From Nitrospira sp. (GTDB lineage Bacteria > Nitrospirota > Nitrospiria > Nitrospirales > Nitrospiraceae), in assembly GCA_024760525.1 (NCBI GenBank), contig CP060499.1, positions 1,798,001-1,862,000 of the forward strand: 64,000 bases of DNA, written 5' to 3'. This document shows, piece by piece, positions 51,292 to 60,544 of the stretch. The notes below the pieces were generated by a model that did not search any database, was not told where the DNA came from, and saw nothing but the letters and a program-made list of their open reading frames with translations. Position numbers and translations under genes: made by a program. Each line of letters begins with the position of its first letter. The stretch's first letter is position 1.

Positions 51292-52356
51292 ATGTTCACT
51301 CAAGCGCGAAGAACAACCCAAACCAGTGATCTAGTCAGTCGTCCTCGTCTGATGCAGAGCAACCGGGATGTCTCATTTTGGGAGACCACACTTTCTAAGC
51401 CGATCATTCAACGCACAGCCTCCTGTCCTTGCGGCGGTGGGTGTCCGACCTGCCAGGCGAAATCCGATCATCTCACAATCTCCCAGCCCGACGACCCGGC
51501 CGAGATCGAAGCCGATCAGGTTGCGGATCGAATCATGCGGATGCCGGATGACAGTTTGGAAGCCCCGACAGGACCAGCTGGAGAATCCACGGCTATGCCG
51601 GTACTCCAGCGGACGGAGGCCGACGGCGAGCAGCCCAAAGAGGAAGGGAGCCGTTGTCCGAGTTGGCGTGGCGATCCAGAGAGCATCAGCAAGCGAGCGG
51701 GGGAGTTTTATGCGCGCAATCATCTCACGCCTCCGTCACAAGCTGCCGTGGAGCGGATCCAATGCGAGCCGCCGATTGCCAACGGCAACTATGGCTGTTA
51801 CGTGCATTTCAGCGATGGACTGGTGCTCCGCGTGATCGTGCGAGAAACGGATATCGTCGTTGGTACCGGCCCAGGACCGTTCACGACGGAACATCCCCCA
51901 CCGGCCACACCGTTGTGTTTCTACGAATACTCCTGTCCGGAGGGGGAGTTGGTGCTGACGGTCAAAAAATGCCAGAGCGCGAAGCCGGGCGGTTCGTCTG
52001 GACCGCCTCTTGTTGCACAGCGAGCGGCCTTGTCTGGCCCAATGGCTCCTCGGACCGAACCGTCGATGCTGCACGACGTGTTGAACTCGTCGGGTCAGCA
52101 GCTGGACTCCGCCACACGCGCCTTCTTCGAACCGCGTTTTGGCTCCGATCTTTCGCATGTGCGAGTCCATTCCGACCCGCTGGCAGACCAATCGGCTGAG
52201 TCGATACAGGCCCGCGCCTATACACTTGGGAACAACATTGTCTTCGGTTTTGGGGAATATAACCCGGATAGTGACGGCGGAAAACGTCTGCTGGCACACG
52301 AACTCGCCCACGTTGCACAACAGGGGAAGGGAACCGATACGGCTGAATTACGGTGA
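51292..52356 (+). CDS. DUF4157 eCIS cargo protein 6, cargo domain placed before DUF4157
   Basis: A 354-aa protein. The leader SCPCGGGCPTCQAKS and AEIEADQVADRIMRMPDD are at the N-terminus as in its neighbours. The next ~150 residues are a unique small domain (CPSWRGDPESISKRAGEFYA, IANGNYGCYVHFSDGLVLRV, PLCFYEYSCPEGELVLTVKK). DUF4157 closes the protein (SGQQLDSATRAFFEPRFGSD, LLAHELAHVAQQGKG near residue 336). Nothing follows DUF4157, unlike cargo 1-5. The module order is thus permuted: either the middle domain is the cargo, or the C-terminal module has been lost. AAGGATCAACT precedes the ATG. Confidence 0.8.
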   Translation: MFTQARRTTQTSDLVSRPRLMQSNRDVSFWETTLSKPIIQRTASCPCGGGCPTCQAKSDHLTISQPDDPAEIEADQVADRIMRMPDDSLEAPTGPAGESTAMPVLQRTEADGEQPKEEGSRCPSWRGDPESISKRAGEFYARNHLTPPSQAAVERIQCEPPIANGNYGCYVHFSDGLVLRVIVRETDIVVGTGPGPFTTEHPPPATPLCFYEYSCPEGELVLTVKKCQSAKPGGSSGPPLVAQRAALSGPMAPRTEPSMLHDVLNSSGQQLDSATRAFFEPRFGSDLSHVRVHSDPLADQSAESIQARAYTLGNNIVFGFGEYNPDSDGGKRLLAHELAHVAQQGKGTDTAELR

Positions 52357-52687
52357 CAGTTGACTCCAGGTAGCGGTTCGACGAGTGCCCTCCTACCATT
52401 CCGACTTTTGGCTCGACTTTTGGAGCCAGCTGTTCAGGTGGGGCGACCGATCCTTGTCAGCAGAGGGGATGCACAAGGCCGATCACAGATATCAATCCTG
52501 ATCTCGAGAGCAATCGTCCATCTGGATAGTGCGACAGCTGCTTTGGGTACCACGCCACTCGCTGCCGGTACCCGAAGATCTCTGGACTGATATTTCAATC
52601 ATCGGATACGGGAATTCCATCCCAGTTCTCAGAACAGATACAGCGTGTGATTTGCTCAGGTGGTCGCCCGTTCGACGGTGGACACGG
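52357..52687. other. gene-free stretch between the cargo array and the lipoprotein gene
   Basis: About 330 bases with only short, low-quality ORFs. I see no recognisable gene, RNA or repeat. It could contain 3' ends of the two converging transcripts, but no clear hairpin with a T-tract was found. Confidence 0.5.
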
Positions 52688-53392
52688 CTACTGGGTGGTG
52701 GCCATCTGCCGGTACGCCATCTTAATTTTCTTTAACGCCGCAAAATCTCCAAACGTCACATCTACAATGTGATCGGTCTCGTCCACGAGAAACACGGCGA
52801 GAACGTTAGTCGGAACGGATGACATCTTGCTACGAATCAGCGGGCGAAACAGATAGCTTTTTGTTCGGCCGTCCTCCGTTTTGACCACAACATCGTCCTG
52901 ACCGGCCTGTACCTCTTGCATAATCCTCCCCATGATAATCGAATGATGGTCGGTCCTATGTCCCAAGGGATGAAAATCAACAAGAACATGTTGCTCATTA
53001 AAGACCATCCTGACACGATCCCCTGGCTTTAACTCCATTCCCTTCTCTCTTGCGATTGATAGGGGGAGATAGCGTGGCTGAAGCGATTCGTGATCATCAA
53101 CCTTGATCTGCTCGCTGAGGATGGTCTTGACGGTGCCGATCACTATGCGATCTCCTGGAAGCATCTGAGGCAAGCCTCGCAAGGCGGTTTCTTGCTGCGA
53201 TTCCGGCTTTGCCAGAGCCCTCTTGTCATCGGCATCTCTGGTAGGACTATTACCGGTGAATGTACATCCCCAGCCTGTCAGGAACATACACAGTGTGAGC
53301 GTGAACAGAATGGGTATGGAGTATCGATGGCTGGACGAGCACACGGGGGAATGTCCCGTTACGGACCAGGATATGAAGTTCGGGTTAGTCAC
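52688..53392 (-). CDS. lipoprotein of unknown function
   Basis: A 234-aa protein when started at the GTG at 53392, which has GGGAGGATTAATA just upstream; an ATG at 53446 adds 18 residues without a ribosome-binding site. It has a hydrophobic signal (IPILFTLTLCMFLTGWGC) with a lipobox-like GWGC, a charged linker, and a beta-rich domain (PGDRIVIGTVKTILSEQIKV, GDRVRMVFNEQHVLVDF, GQDDVVVKTEDGRTKSYLFR). Similar proteins with tandem beta segments carrying GxV.x....VxV.t.DG patterns occur in Nitrospira. It converges on the DUF4157 array and is not part of it. Confidence 0.68.
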   Translation of the reverse strand: MTNPNFISWSVTGHSPVCSSSHRYSIPILFTLTLCMFLTGWGCTFTGNSPTRDADDKRALAKPESQQETALRGLPQMLPGDRIVIGTVKTILSEQIKVDDHESLQPRYLPLSIAREKGMELKPGDRVRMVFNEQHVLVDFHPLGHRTDHHSIIMGRIMQEVQAGQDDVVVKTEDGRTKSYLFRPLIRSKMSSVPTNVLAVFLVDETDHIVDVTFGDFAALKKIKMAYRQMATTQ

Positions 53393-54172
53393 TATTAATC
53401 CTCCCTTCAAGGGACCAACGAGTTGTCTAGCGCCCTTCTGTAACATGTGATGCGTAAAGCTTAGTCATTCATCGGCATCCAGATAAAAGCATGGTGTCAC
53501 CCCTCGCCGGCATTCGGTACTAGGAATAGCTCGGGTGCTGGATGACGCAGAGTGAGCTCAGTGAGGTGCCATGGATTCGACCTTGAGACTGTCCGTGCGG
53601 GTTTTTTCAGATCGTGGTTCTCGGCACAGATGTACAGTGTCTGGACTTGCACAGGAATCGCTAGTTTCCATGTTCATGGTGTAACGATGCGATGCGGGAG
53701 TTGAACGGAAGGGTGCGCATCCTAATGTGCGACTTGCCCAGTCAAGCATAAGAGCCTGATAACAGGACGGCTGGCACGCACCCGGACCGCTGATCATTCG
53801 GCGGTTGCCGAACGGGAGACATCTATTTAGTGATGAGGGCCAAGTCCAACTGGAAGCGCATAAACACCTACCGCACTGGAACGATGTTCGGAGCCGATTC
53901 GTAATGGCCTGAATCGGCCATTTCACGGGCATTGACCCTTTATCCCCCAGTTTGCCGAGGAATGGTGTCCAAATTCTTGGACGATGCAACCAACTGATTA
54001 TCTTGCATCGAACAAGAACAGGGGTAGTCCTCGCCTCTTGCTGTAGAAAAATTCCTCACGCCCATGACAGATGATTCGGTGGGTAACCGCAGTAAGTCAT
54101 TGTCATATTTCGCAACGTTTTAGATGCCAAGTTCCGAACTGCGCGGCATGGCGATTGCCCTAGTAGTGGGTC
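53393..54172. other. gene-poor stretch upstream of the multicopper oxidase
   Basis: About 780 bases with no convincing gene. A 143-codon - strand frame (53558-53989) is Ser/Cys/Arg-rich and shows no family motif, so I do not call it. The region could contain decayed mobile-element sequence but I cannot name one. Confidence 0.45.
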
Positions 54173-54249
54173 GCTGGTGAAGGTTTGGGTGATTTTGGAT
54201 CGGCCTCCGGATGACCCATATCCTTCGCAAGAGGGAACCCTTCACCAGC
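54173..54249. promoter_or_regulatory. inverted repeat upstream of the multicopper oxidase gene
   Basis: GCTGGTGAAGG at 54173-54183 is complementary to CCTTCACCAGC at 54239-54249, an 11-base perfect stem with a 55-base loop, about 150 bases before the ATG. Possible operator or structured leader; no promoter boxes were clearly identified. Confidence 0.35.
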
Positions 54250-54400
54250 TCTTAACCTCCAGAGAATCGAGGTCTGGAGTTGTTTGGAGGCTGGTTCTCA
54301 TCCGAATGCGATTAGAAAAGCTGACTCTTTAGCAATCAGCAACGAACGCGATTCGACTAACGCCTGAAGGGCGGAAGACTTTAGAGGAGGAGGCCGAGAC

Positions 54401-57400
54401 ATGAGATCACAATTTAGACTACATCGCCGGCGACGGAGCAGGCTGTGGACGGTGCTACAGGCTATTCTGTTGACGGGGAGCGGGATGGGGGCGCCTCTGG
54501 TTGCCGCGGAACCTCATCAATCTGTCCATGCGCTCCACGCGACGCAAGTGGCGATGCCGGGGTGGACCCAGCAGCTAATAGGTCAGACGGTGCTGGAAAA
54601 CGCCATCGAGGGACGCGCAGACAATCCCCCAAAGATGGAGATGCAGCACCATCGCCTGATGGAAAAGCTTGGGCAGCAGGCTCAAAGGGATGCGCAGGCC
54701 CAGCAGACATCCGGCGCGTTCAACAATATGTCGATGATGCACCAATACATGGGGCAGGACGGCAGCAGCTTCCTTCTCATGACGGATCCAGGCAAGGGGG
54801 AGCCTGTGATGACATCGGGAGGTAGATGCCCTGCCGGGGTACCGACCAAGCAGTTCGATGTCTCGATGATCAATATCGAGATCACACTCAATCGCTGGCT
54901 CGATTTTTACCCGGGCTATATGTACGTATTGACCGACGATGTCGAGAACGCTCGCGCCGAGGAGGCGAAGAACCGAGAAGCCCGCGAAAAGGACGGGTTC
55001 GATCCCGGAGCCGTTACCACCGGCCTACAGGGAGACATCATCCAGCCTTTGGTTCTTAGGGCGAATCAGGGCGATTGCGTCAAGATGACGCTGCGCAATC
55101 AAATGGAAGGAGAGGACGGCAGCTTGTTCATCCAGGCCTCCAGCATGATCGTCAGTCCAACCGGCAAGCCGGCCACGACGACAAATCCCGAGTCCATTGT
55201 GGCGCCGGGCAAGGTGCAGGAATTCGAATGGTATATTCATCCGCAAATGCAGGAAGGTGTGCGGCAGTTCCATTCCTACAGCCATGATCGGGAACTGACA
55301 GTCCTGGGCCTGTTCGGCGCATTTATTGTAGAGCCGCGGGGGGCCCGATACCTTGATGCGCTTGGAAGCGGAGGACCTGCTCCGGAGGTAAGGAGCGGAT
55401 GGCAGGTGAATGTCGATAACGCATCCGGCCCAGACTTTCGGGAATTCGTGTTGTTTTATCATGAAATCGGCGACGAAGCGTTCCGTCCTCTGAACAAGAA
55501 GGGAGACTTCCTACCCCAGCGCGATCCGCTGACGGATGCCTACAGACCCGGGGGGCGGGCGATCAATTACCGCAGTGAACCGTTCGGCATCGACCAGATG
55601 CACCTCCAACACGAGTATTTCGGGTTTGAAGACGAATCGTTGGCGTACAGTTCGTACACGTTCGGAGATACACCGACCACCATCGCCAGAGGCTATCTAG
55701 GCGACCCGGTCAAGTGGCGGCTGGTCCATGGCGGGTCCGAAGTGTTCCATTCTCATCATCCGCACAGCGGATCGATCCGCTGGCAACGAAGCCCAGGCAC
55801 CGAGCCCAACAACCTGTGGGCGATGGGTCAAGACGGACCGGTGAAATATCCGGTCGTTCGGACCAAGTCCGACCGTGTGGATGTCGAAGTCATCGGTCCG
55901 TCCGAAGCGTTGGATCTCGAACCGGAATGCGGCGGCGGCGGCTGTCAACATCTGGCGGGCGAGTTTCTGTATCACTGTCACGTCGCCCACCACTATGTGG
56001 CCGGGATGTGGGGCTATGGCCGGTTCTACAACACTCTCCAAGACGGGGCTAGCCATACGGACAGCATGCCGGACTTGCGGGAGTTGCCGGATCGGGCAGG
56101 TCGGATGAAACTCGGCGTTTCGTCCGACAAACTGATTGGCACGACAGTCGATTGGTTTGGGAAGACGTTTAAGATCGTTGACAGAAGCCAGCGGACCAAC
56201 TGGAAGTCCGATCCGGCGATCGTGAACATTCACGATTGGGTGGAAATGTTCGTGCCGGCGCAGGGCAAACCTGGCCACACTGATGACGAAAAGGGGCAAA
56301 TCCTCGCCTATGACGCGACCGTGTGGGATTGGAAGTGGGATGGCAACATCGCTCGGGGTGAACGGGAAAGCACGGCTCAGAATCCGAAGTATGCCTGGGC
56401 GGCCAAATGGGACGACGGCACGAGACCGGCGATCCTTTTCGACCCAACCACAGGAAAAATGGCGTGGCCGCTGTTCAAACCGCATTTCGGAAAACGGGTC
56501 CCGTTCTCTGCCAATCACAACGGCGCCCCTTGGCTGGAACCGATTCATCAAGATGCGAAGGGTGAGCGAACGTCAGAGCCGGCCATGCCTGGTGAGCAGG
56601 GCCGCTGGAGCCTTTGCCCGGAGAATGCGAACCGCAAGCATTACAACATTCACTTTATTCGTCTGCCGATTACCCTTGCGAAGAAACAAGGAAACGAGCC
56701 TCCCATCGTCGACAAGGACGGGCTGATCTATGTGCTGCACGAGGAAGAACAGTTGACCAGGGCGAATGACGATCTCAAATTGCCGGCGGTCATCCGCGCC
56801 AACGTGTATGACTGCGTCGACGTAATCCTCACGAGCGAGTGGGATGATGACGATTACACGAATTTCCAGTCGTCCAAGATCAATATTCACCCGCACTTTT
56901 TCCAGTTCGATACCGGAAACTCGGATGGTGTGATCTCGGGATTTGAATATGAAATGTCGGTCCGGCCCTTCACCATGTGGGGGAAGAAGACCAAGCACGG
57001 GCTGCCGGCTCCGATGGTCGCCAAGTTGGTCAGCAGGGCGAAGGCCGGTGCCACCTCGATCAAAATTCAAATGGCTCCTGGTGCCACGAAGTTTCATGTG
57101 AACACCGAAGTCATGGTGGGCATGGATTGTTTGGAGAAAGGCAACGATCCCACGGCGTCGCTCCCTCGGGACAAAAGCTGTCAGGAAGTCGCTCGGATCA
57201 AGGAGATCAAGGGCGATCAGATCACGTTCTTCAAACCACTGAGGCATACTCATCAGGTGAATGACCTGGTCTCACCGGAATTCGTCCGGTATCGGTGGTG
57301 GGTCGATGTCGATATGGGGACCGTGTTCTGGCATGACCATGCCTTCGGGGCGACGACTTGGCCTCACGGAGGATTCGGCGTCACGATCGTGGAGCCCTAT

Positions 57401-59335
57401 GGGTCTACGTATCACGATCCGAAAAACGGCAAGCTGGTCTACAGCGGCCCTGTTGCCGATATCCACAGCAACGAGCCGATCGGGGCTGGTGTGAGCGGCA
57501 GCTTCCGTGAACTGATGGTCTCGATCCACGATACGGTGCCGCATACCGTCAACGTGATCGAGGCGGGGAATCCGCCCGGACAACCGGTTGAGGTCGCACT
57601 GGAAGCAGGAAAAACCGTGTCGTTCCAGATGCCTGAAAAAATCCTGAACGCACCGAACAAGTATATCAATGGCGGTACGCATACGACCGGCAGCGGGTTT
57701 AACTTCCGTGCGGAACCGTTTGCGCAGCGCTTAGCGAATGATCCGGACACTTCGAAATTGTTCAGCAGCGCGATTCACGGTGATCCGGATACGCCTCTGT
57801 TGCGGGCGTACACAGGCGACACGATGGTGTTCCGCCTGTTGCATCAGCTCATGAATGAGTCCCACGTCTGGACGATTTCCGGTCATACGTTCCTTACCGA
57901 ACGGTATGCGGCGGACGCCAACCGGAAGAACTCGATTCACGTCGGGATTGCTGAGCGGTATGATTTAGTGACAAAGGCCGGCGGGTTCCAGGGTATGCCG
58001 GGCGATTATATTCACTTCAACGGCCGTACGTCGCATTTTGCCGAAGGTGGCTGGGGTATCGTGCGAGTGCTCGGAAAGCAAGTGCCTGACCTGATGCCAC
58101 TGCCGAAGGGAACTAATCCACTCAGCATTCCGGCCACACCGGGTTCCGTTTGCCCGGCGGAAGCACCGGTGAAGAGCTTCAATGTGGTGGCGGTAGATCG
58201 GCCCATGAAACTCAACCCGAAAGCACCGGAGGTCATCGAGGTGGACTTCGAGCGCAAAATCGAAATGACCATGCCGGAAGGTAAAATCTTCGCACTCGAG
58301 GAGGAAGCCACGACGGTCTCCGGCGGCACGACACCGCATCCGCTGACGTTACGGGTCAATTTGGGCGACTGCATCAAGGTGAACTTGACGAATAGAATGA
58401 AGGCGAGCCGAGCCTCATTTTTTGCGCCAGGCCTGGCCTTCGATCCGAAAGACAGTCAAGGCTTGAACGTCGGCAACAATGGTGGGGACCAGACCATCGG
58501 CCCAGGTGAGAACCGTCAGTACACCTACTATGCACATCCGTTGAACAAGGAGACGACCTCCTTGGTCTGGGATGGCGGAAACATCGTCGTCAATCCACGG
58601 AATGGATTGTATGGAGCGATCGTTGTCGGTCCAAGAGGATCTCAGTACCGGGACCCCGTGACCGGCGCGGATCTTTCGCAGAAGAACTCGTGGCGCGCGG
58701 ACGTCATTGTGAACACGAGCCTACCTGAGAACGTAGGCAAACGTAACTACCGTGATGTGGCCCTCTTCTTCCAGGACGAGGACAACATCATCGGTACGGC
58801 GTTCATGCCCTACGTGCAGAATGTGGCGGGCTTGACAGCGGTCAACTACCGCGCCGAGCCGTACAAGTTCCGCGAGGATCAAGGCTGTTCACTAGGCAAG
58901 ATCTTCCAGCCCTGCGTCGTGGACAAGCCGGAAGATCCGGTGACCCCACTCATCGAAGCCCATGCCGGTGATCCGATCAGGATCCACTTGATCGGCGCCA
59001 ACAGCGAGCAGAACGGAATGTTTGGTGTCGAAGGCCACGAGTGGCCGATCGAGCCCTATATGCCGGGAGCCGATATGATCAGCGTGGTCGAGTATGCGGG
59101 TTCTGAGGTTCTGGACGTCTTCCTACGTGGCGGGGCGGGAGGTCCCTATCGTCAAGTTGGAGACTTCATCTGGTCGAATCAACGGCTGCCTTACACTCAG
59201 TCAGGACAGTGGGGCTATCTCCGAGTGTTGCCTGTCGGCGATACTCGAATACAACCGCTCGGTGCCGTTGGTATGGGAGCCAAGCGGGTGGAGGTGAGAC
59301 CGCAGTCCCAGCCTCTACCGACCGCCATGAAATAG
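54401..59335 (+). CDS. very large secreted multicopper oxidase
   Basis: A 1644-aa protein with a signal peptide (RRRSRLWTVLQAILLTGSGM, cleaved around AEPHQS) and several cupredoxin domains. Copper motifs seen: HSYSHDRE (~290), VFHSHHPHSG (~448), HCHVAHHYVAGMWG (~525, the canonical HCHxxxHxxxxM), INIHPHFFQFD (~829), FWHDHAFGATTWPHGG (~977), VWTISGHTF (~1155) and VEGHEWPIEPYMPG (~1544). Size and architecture recall MofA-type MCOs associated with Mn(II) oxidation, but the substrate is not determined. GGAGGAGG precedes the ATG. A strong terminator follows the gene. A second copy lies at 61438. Confidence 0.9.
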   Translation: MRSQFRLHRRRRSRLWTVLQAILLTGSGMGAPLVAAEPHQSVHALHATQVAMPGWTQQLIGQTVLENAIEGRADNPPKMEMQHHRLMEKLGQQAQRDAQAQQTSGAFNNMSMMHQYMGQDGSSFLLMTDPGKGEPVMTSGGRCPAGVPTKQFDVSMINIEITLNRWLDFYPGYMYVLTDDVENARAEEAKNREAREKDGFDPGAVTTGLQGDIIQPLVLRANQGDCVKMTLRNQMEGEDGSLFIQASSMIVSPTGKPATTTNPESIVAPGKVQEFEWYIHPQMQEGVRQFHSYSHDRELTVLGLFGAFIVEPRGARYLDALGSGGPAPEVRSGWQVNVDNASGPDFREFVLFYHEIGDEAFRPLNKKGDFLPQRDPLTDAYRPGGRAINYRSEPFGIDQMHLQHEYFGFEDESLAYSSYTFGDTPTTIARGYLGDPVKWRLVHGGSEVFHSHHPHSGSIRWQRSPGTEPNNLWAMGQDGPVKYPVVRTKSDRVDVEVIGPSEALDLEPECGGGGCQHLAGEFLYHCHVAHHYVAGMWGYGRFYNTLQDGASHTDSMPDLRELPDRAGRMKLGVSSDKLIGTTVDWFGKTFKIVDRSQRTNWKSDPAIVNIHDWVEMFVPAQGKPGHTDDEKGQILAYDATVWDWKWDGNIARGERESTAQNPKYAWAAKWDDGTRPAILFDPTTGKMAWPLFKPHFGKRVPFSANHNGAPWLEPIHQDAKGERTSEPAMPGEQGRWSLCPENANRKHYNIHFIRLPITLAKKQGNEPPIVDKDGLIYVLHEEEQLTRANDDLKLPAVIRANVYDCVDVILTSEWDDDDYTNFQSSKINIHPHFFQFDTGNSDGVISGFEYEMSVRPFTMWGKKTKHGLPAPMVAKLVSRAKAGATSIKIQMAPGATKFHVNTEVMVGMDCLEKGNDPTASLPRDKSCQEVARIKEIKGDQITFFKPLRHTHQVNDLVSPEFVRYRWWVDVDMGTVFWHDHAFGATTWPHGGFGVTIVEPYGSTYHDPKNGKLVYSGPVADIHSNEPIGAGVSGSFRELMVSIHDTVPHTVNVIEAGNPPGQPVEVALEAGKTVSFQMPEKILNAPNKYINGGTHTTGSGFNFRAEPFAQRLANDPDTSKLFSSAIHGDPDTPLLRAYTGDTMVFRLLHQLMNESHVWTISGHTFLTERYAADANRKNSIHVGIAERYDLVTKAGGFQGMPGDYIHFNGRTSHFAEGGWGIVRVLGKQVPDLMPLPKGTNPLSIPATPGSVCPAEAPVKSFNVVAVDRPMKLNPKAPEVIEVDFERKIEMTMPEGKIFALEEEATTVSGGTTPHPLTLRVNLGDCIKVNLTNRMKASRASFFAPGLAFDPKDSQGLNVGNNGGDQTIGPGENRQYTYYAHPLNKETTSLVWDGGNIVVNPRNGLYGAIVVGPRGSQYRDPVTGADLSQKNSWRADVIVNTSLPENVGKRNYRDVALFFQDEDNIIGTAFMPYVQNVAGLTAVNYRAEPYKFREDQGCSLGKIFQPCVVDKPEDPVTPLIEAHAGDPIRIHLIGANSEQNGMFGVEGHEWPIEPYMPGADMISVVEYAGSEVLDVFLRGGAGGPYRQVGDFIWSNQRLPYTQSGQWGYLRVLPVGDTRIQPLGAVGMGAKRVEVRPQSQPLPTAMK

Positions 59336-59361
59336 ACGGCTCGGACATGGCGTCAGACCGA

Positions 59362-59400
59362 GGGGGGAGCCACCTGTGGGAGGTGGCTCCCCCCTTTGTC
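59362..59400 (+). terminator. rho-independent terminator after the first multicopper oxidase
   Basis: GGGGGGAGCCACCT (59362-59375) pairs perfectly with AGGTGGCTCCCCCC (59381-59394) across a 5-base loop, followed by TTTGTC and further T/C-rich sequence. It starts 27 bases after the MCO stop. Confidence 0.88.
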
Positions 59401-59438
59401 TCTCTTGATTCAGCGGACCATCGAGTGGTCGAGGTGAC

Positions 59439-60386
59439 ATGACGATGAGTGGGTGGAGAACGCGCGCTGCCTGGTCGCTTGTTCAGGTGAGCACGGTGAT
59501 AATGGCCTGTGTCGCACCGGCTTTGGCGGATCACGAATCGTCGAAACAGCCCCCGCTCTGGACCCCACTCGATGCGCCCGAACGGCTGGCGCTGATGGAG
59601 GTCCCCTCCGGGATGGTTCCGGTGCCTGCCGGAGAGTTCCTCATGGGAAGCGATCCGCACAAGGATCGTGCCGCCGGTCCACAAGAGCTGCCGCAACGTC
59701 GGATTTACGTCGATGCCTTTCGAATCGACCGTTACGAAGTATCGAATGTTGAGTATCTGCGGTTCGTGCTTGGGATGGGAATGGAGTGGCCGAAATTTTG
59801 GCGGGATAATCCGTTTCCCGAAAAAAACGCCCTCCATCCGGTGATCAACGTCAGCTGGCAAGAGGCTGATGCCTACTGCAGATGGGCCGGAAAGCGTTTG
59901 CCGACAGAAGCCGAATGGGAAAAGGCGGCGCGCGGGGTGGACGGGCGGATCTTCCCGTGGGGCGACGAGCCGGCTGGTTGGGTCAAGAGCAATATCGCGC
60001 ACGCTGGATCGAAGCGCGGATTCAAGTATCCCCCGCTGGCCAACATCAATCGCTATGACAAGGGCACCAGTCCTTACGGTGCCTACCAAATGGCGGGAAA
60101 CGTCAGCGAGTGGGTGTCGGACTGGTTCGATCCCGAGTACTATCGGCATGGCAGCAAGGTGAATCCGGAGGGGCCAAGGACGGGGGAGCTGAAGGTCTTT
60201 CGCGGCGGTTCGTGGAATGAGGATCCGGAGGTCGCCCGGTCTGCCGGTCGCAATGCCGGACCACCTTATCGCAAGAGCTACTTGACAGGCTTTCGATGCG
60301 CGAAACCGGGAGACGGTACGGACAATCATGCGTCGGCTGCCGACCAGAACGATACCGTGCGCAAAGTTATGCTCCGCTCCGAATGA
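59439..60386 (+). CDS. secreted FGE/SUMF1-domain protein without the active-site Cys pair
   Basis: A 315-aa protein with a signal peptide (WSLVQVSTVIMACVAPALA, then DHESSK). The formylglycine-generating-enzyme-type domain shows MVPVPAGEFLMGSDPHKDR, RIDRYEVSNVEYLRFV, NVSWQEADAYCRWAGKRLPT, EAEWEKAARG, YQMAGNVSEWVSDWF, FRGGSWNEDPEVA and GFRCAKPG. The catalytic Cys-x4-Cys of true FGEs, expected right after RGGS, is replaced by WNEDPEV, so sulfatase-activating activity is unlikely. Secreted relatives often serve as accessory or binding proteins. It lies between the two multicopper oxidases, pointing to a role with them. Confidence 0.85.
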   Translation: MTMSGWRTRAAWSLVQVSTVIMACVAPALADHESSKQPPLWTPLDAPERLALMEVPSGMVPVPAGEFLMGSDPHKDRAAGPQELPQRRIYVDAFRIDRYEVSNVEYLRFVLGMGMEWPKFWRDNPFPEKNALHPVINVSWQEADAYCRWAGKRLPTEAEWEKAARGVDGRIFPWGDEPAGWVKSNIAHAGSKRGFKYPPLANINRYDKGTSPYGAYQMAGNVSEWVSDWFDPEYYRHGSKVNPEGPRTGELKVFRGGSWNEDPEVARSAGRNAGPPYRKSYLTGFRCAKPGDGTDNHASAADQNDTVRKVMLRSE

Positions 60387-60544
60387 TTGATGGCACACGA
60401 TGAATTCAGGACTCAAGGAAGGAATTCGAGTCGGCGGGGCTTCTGGTCACTCCTCGGACGGCAGTTTGCTTTTTCTCAGTAGGCTTTTCTAGAATTCAGC
60501 TTCATTGGGACAGTTCATCCGGAGAGTCCATACCTATTACCAAC

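Noticed and set aside
53558..53989. 143-codon - strand ORF upstream of the multicopper oxidase
   Set aside because: Ser/Cys/Arg-rich, no motif, no ribosome-binding site. I cannot exclude a decayed mobile-element gene, but there is not enough evidence.
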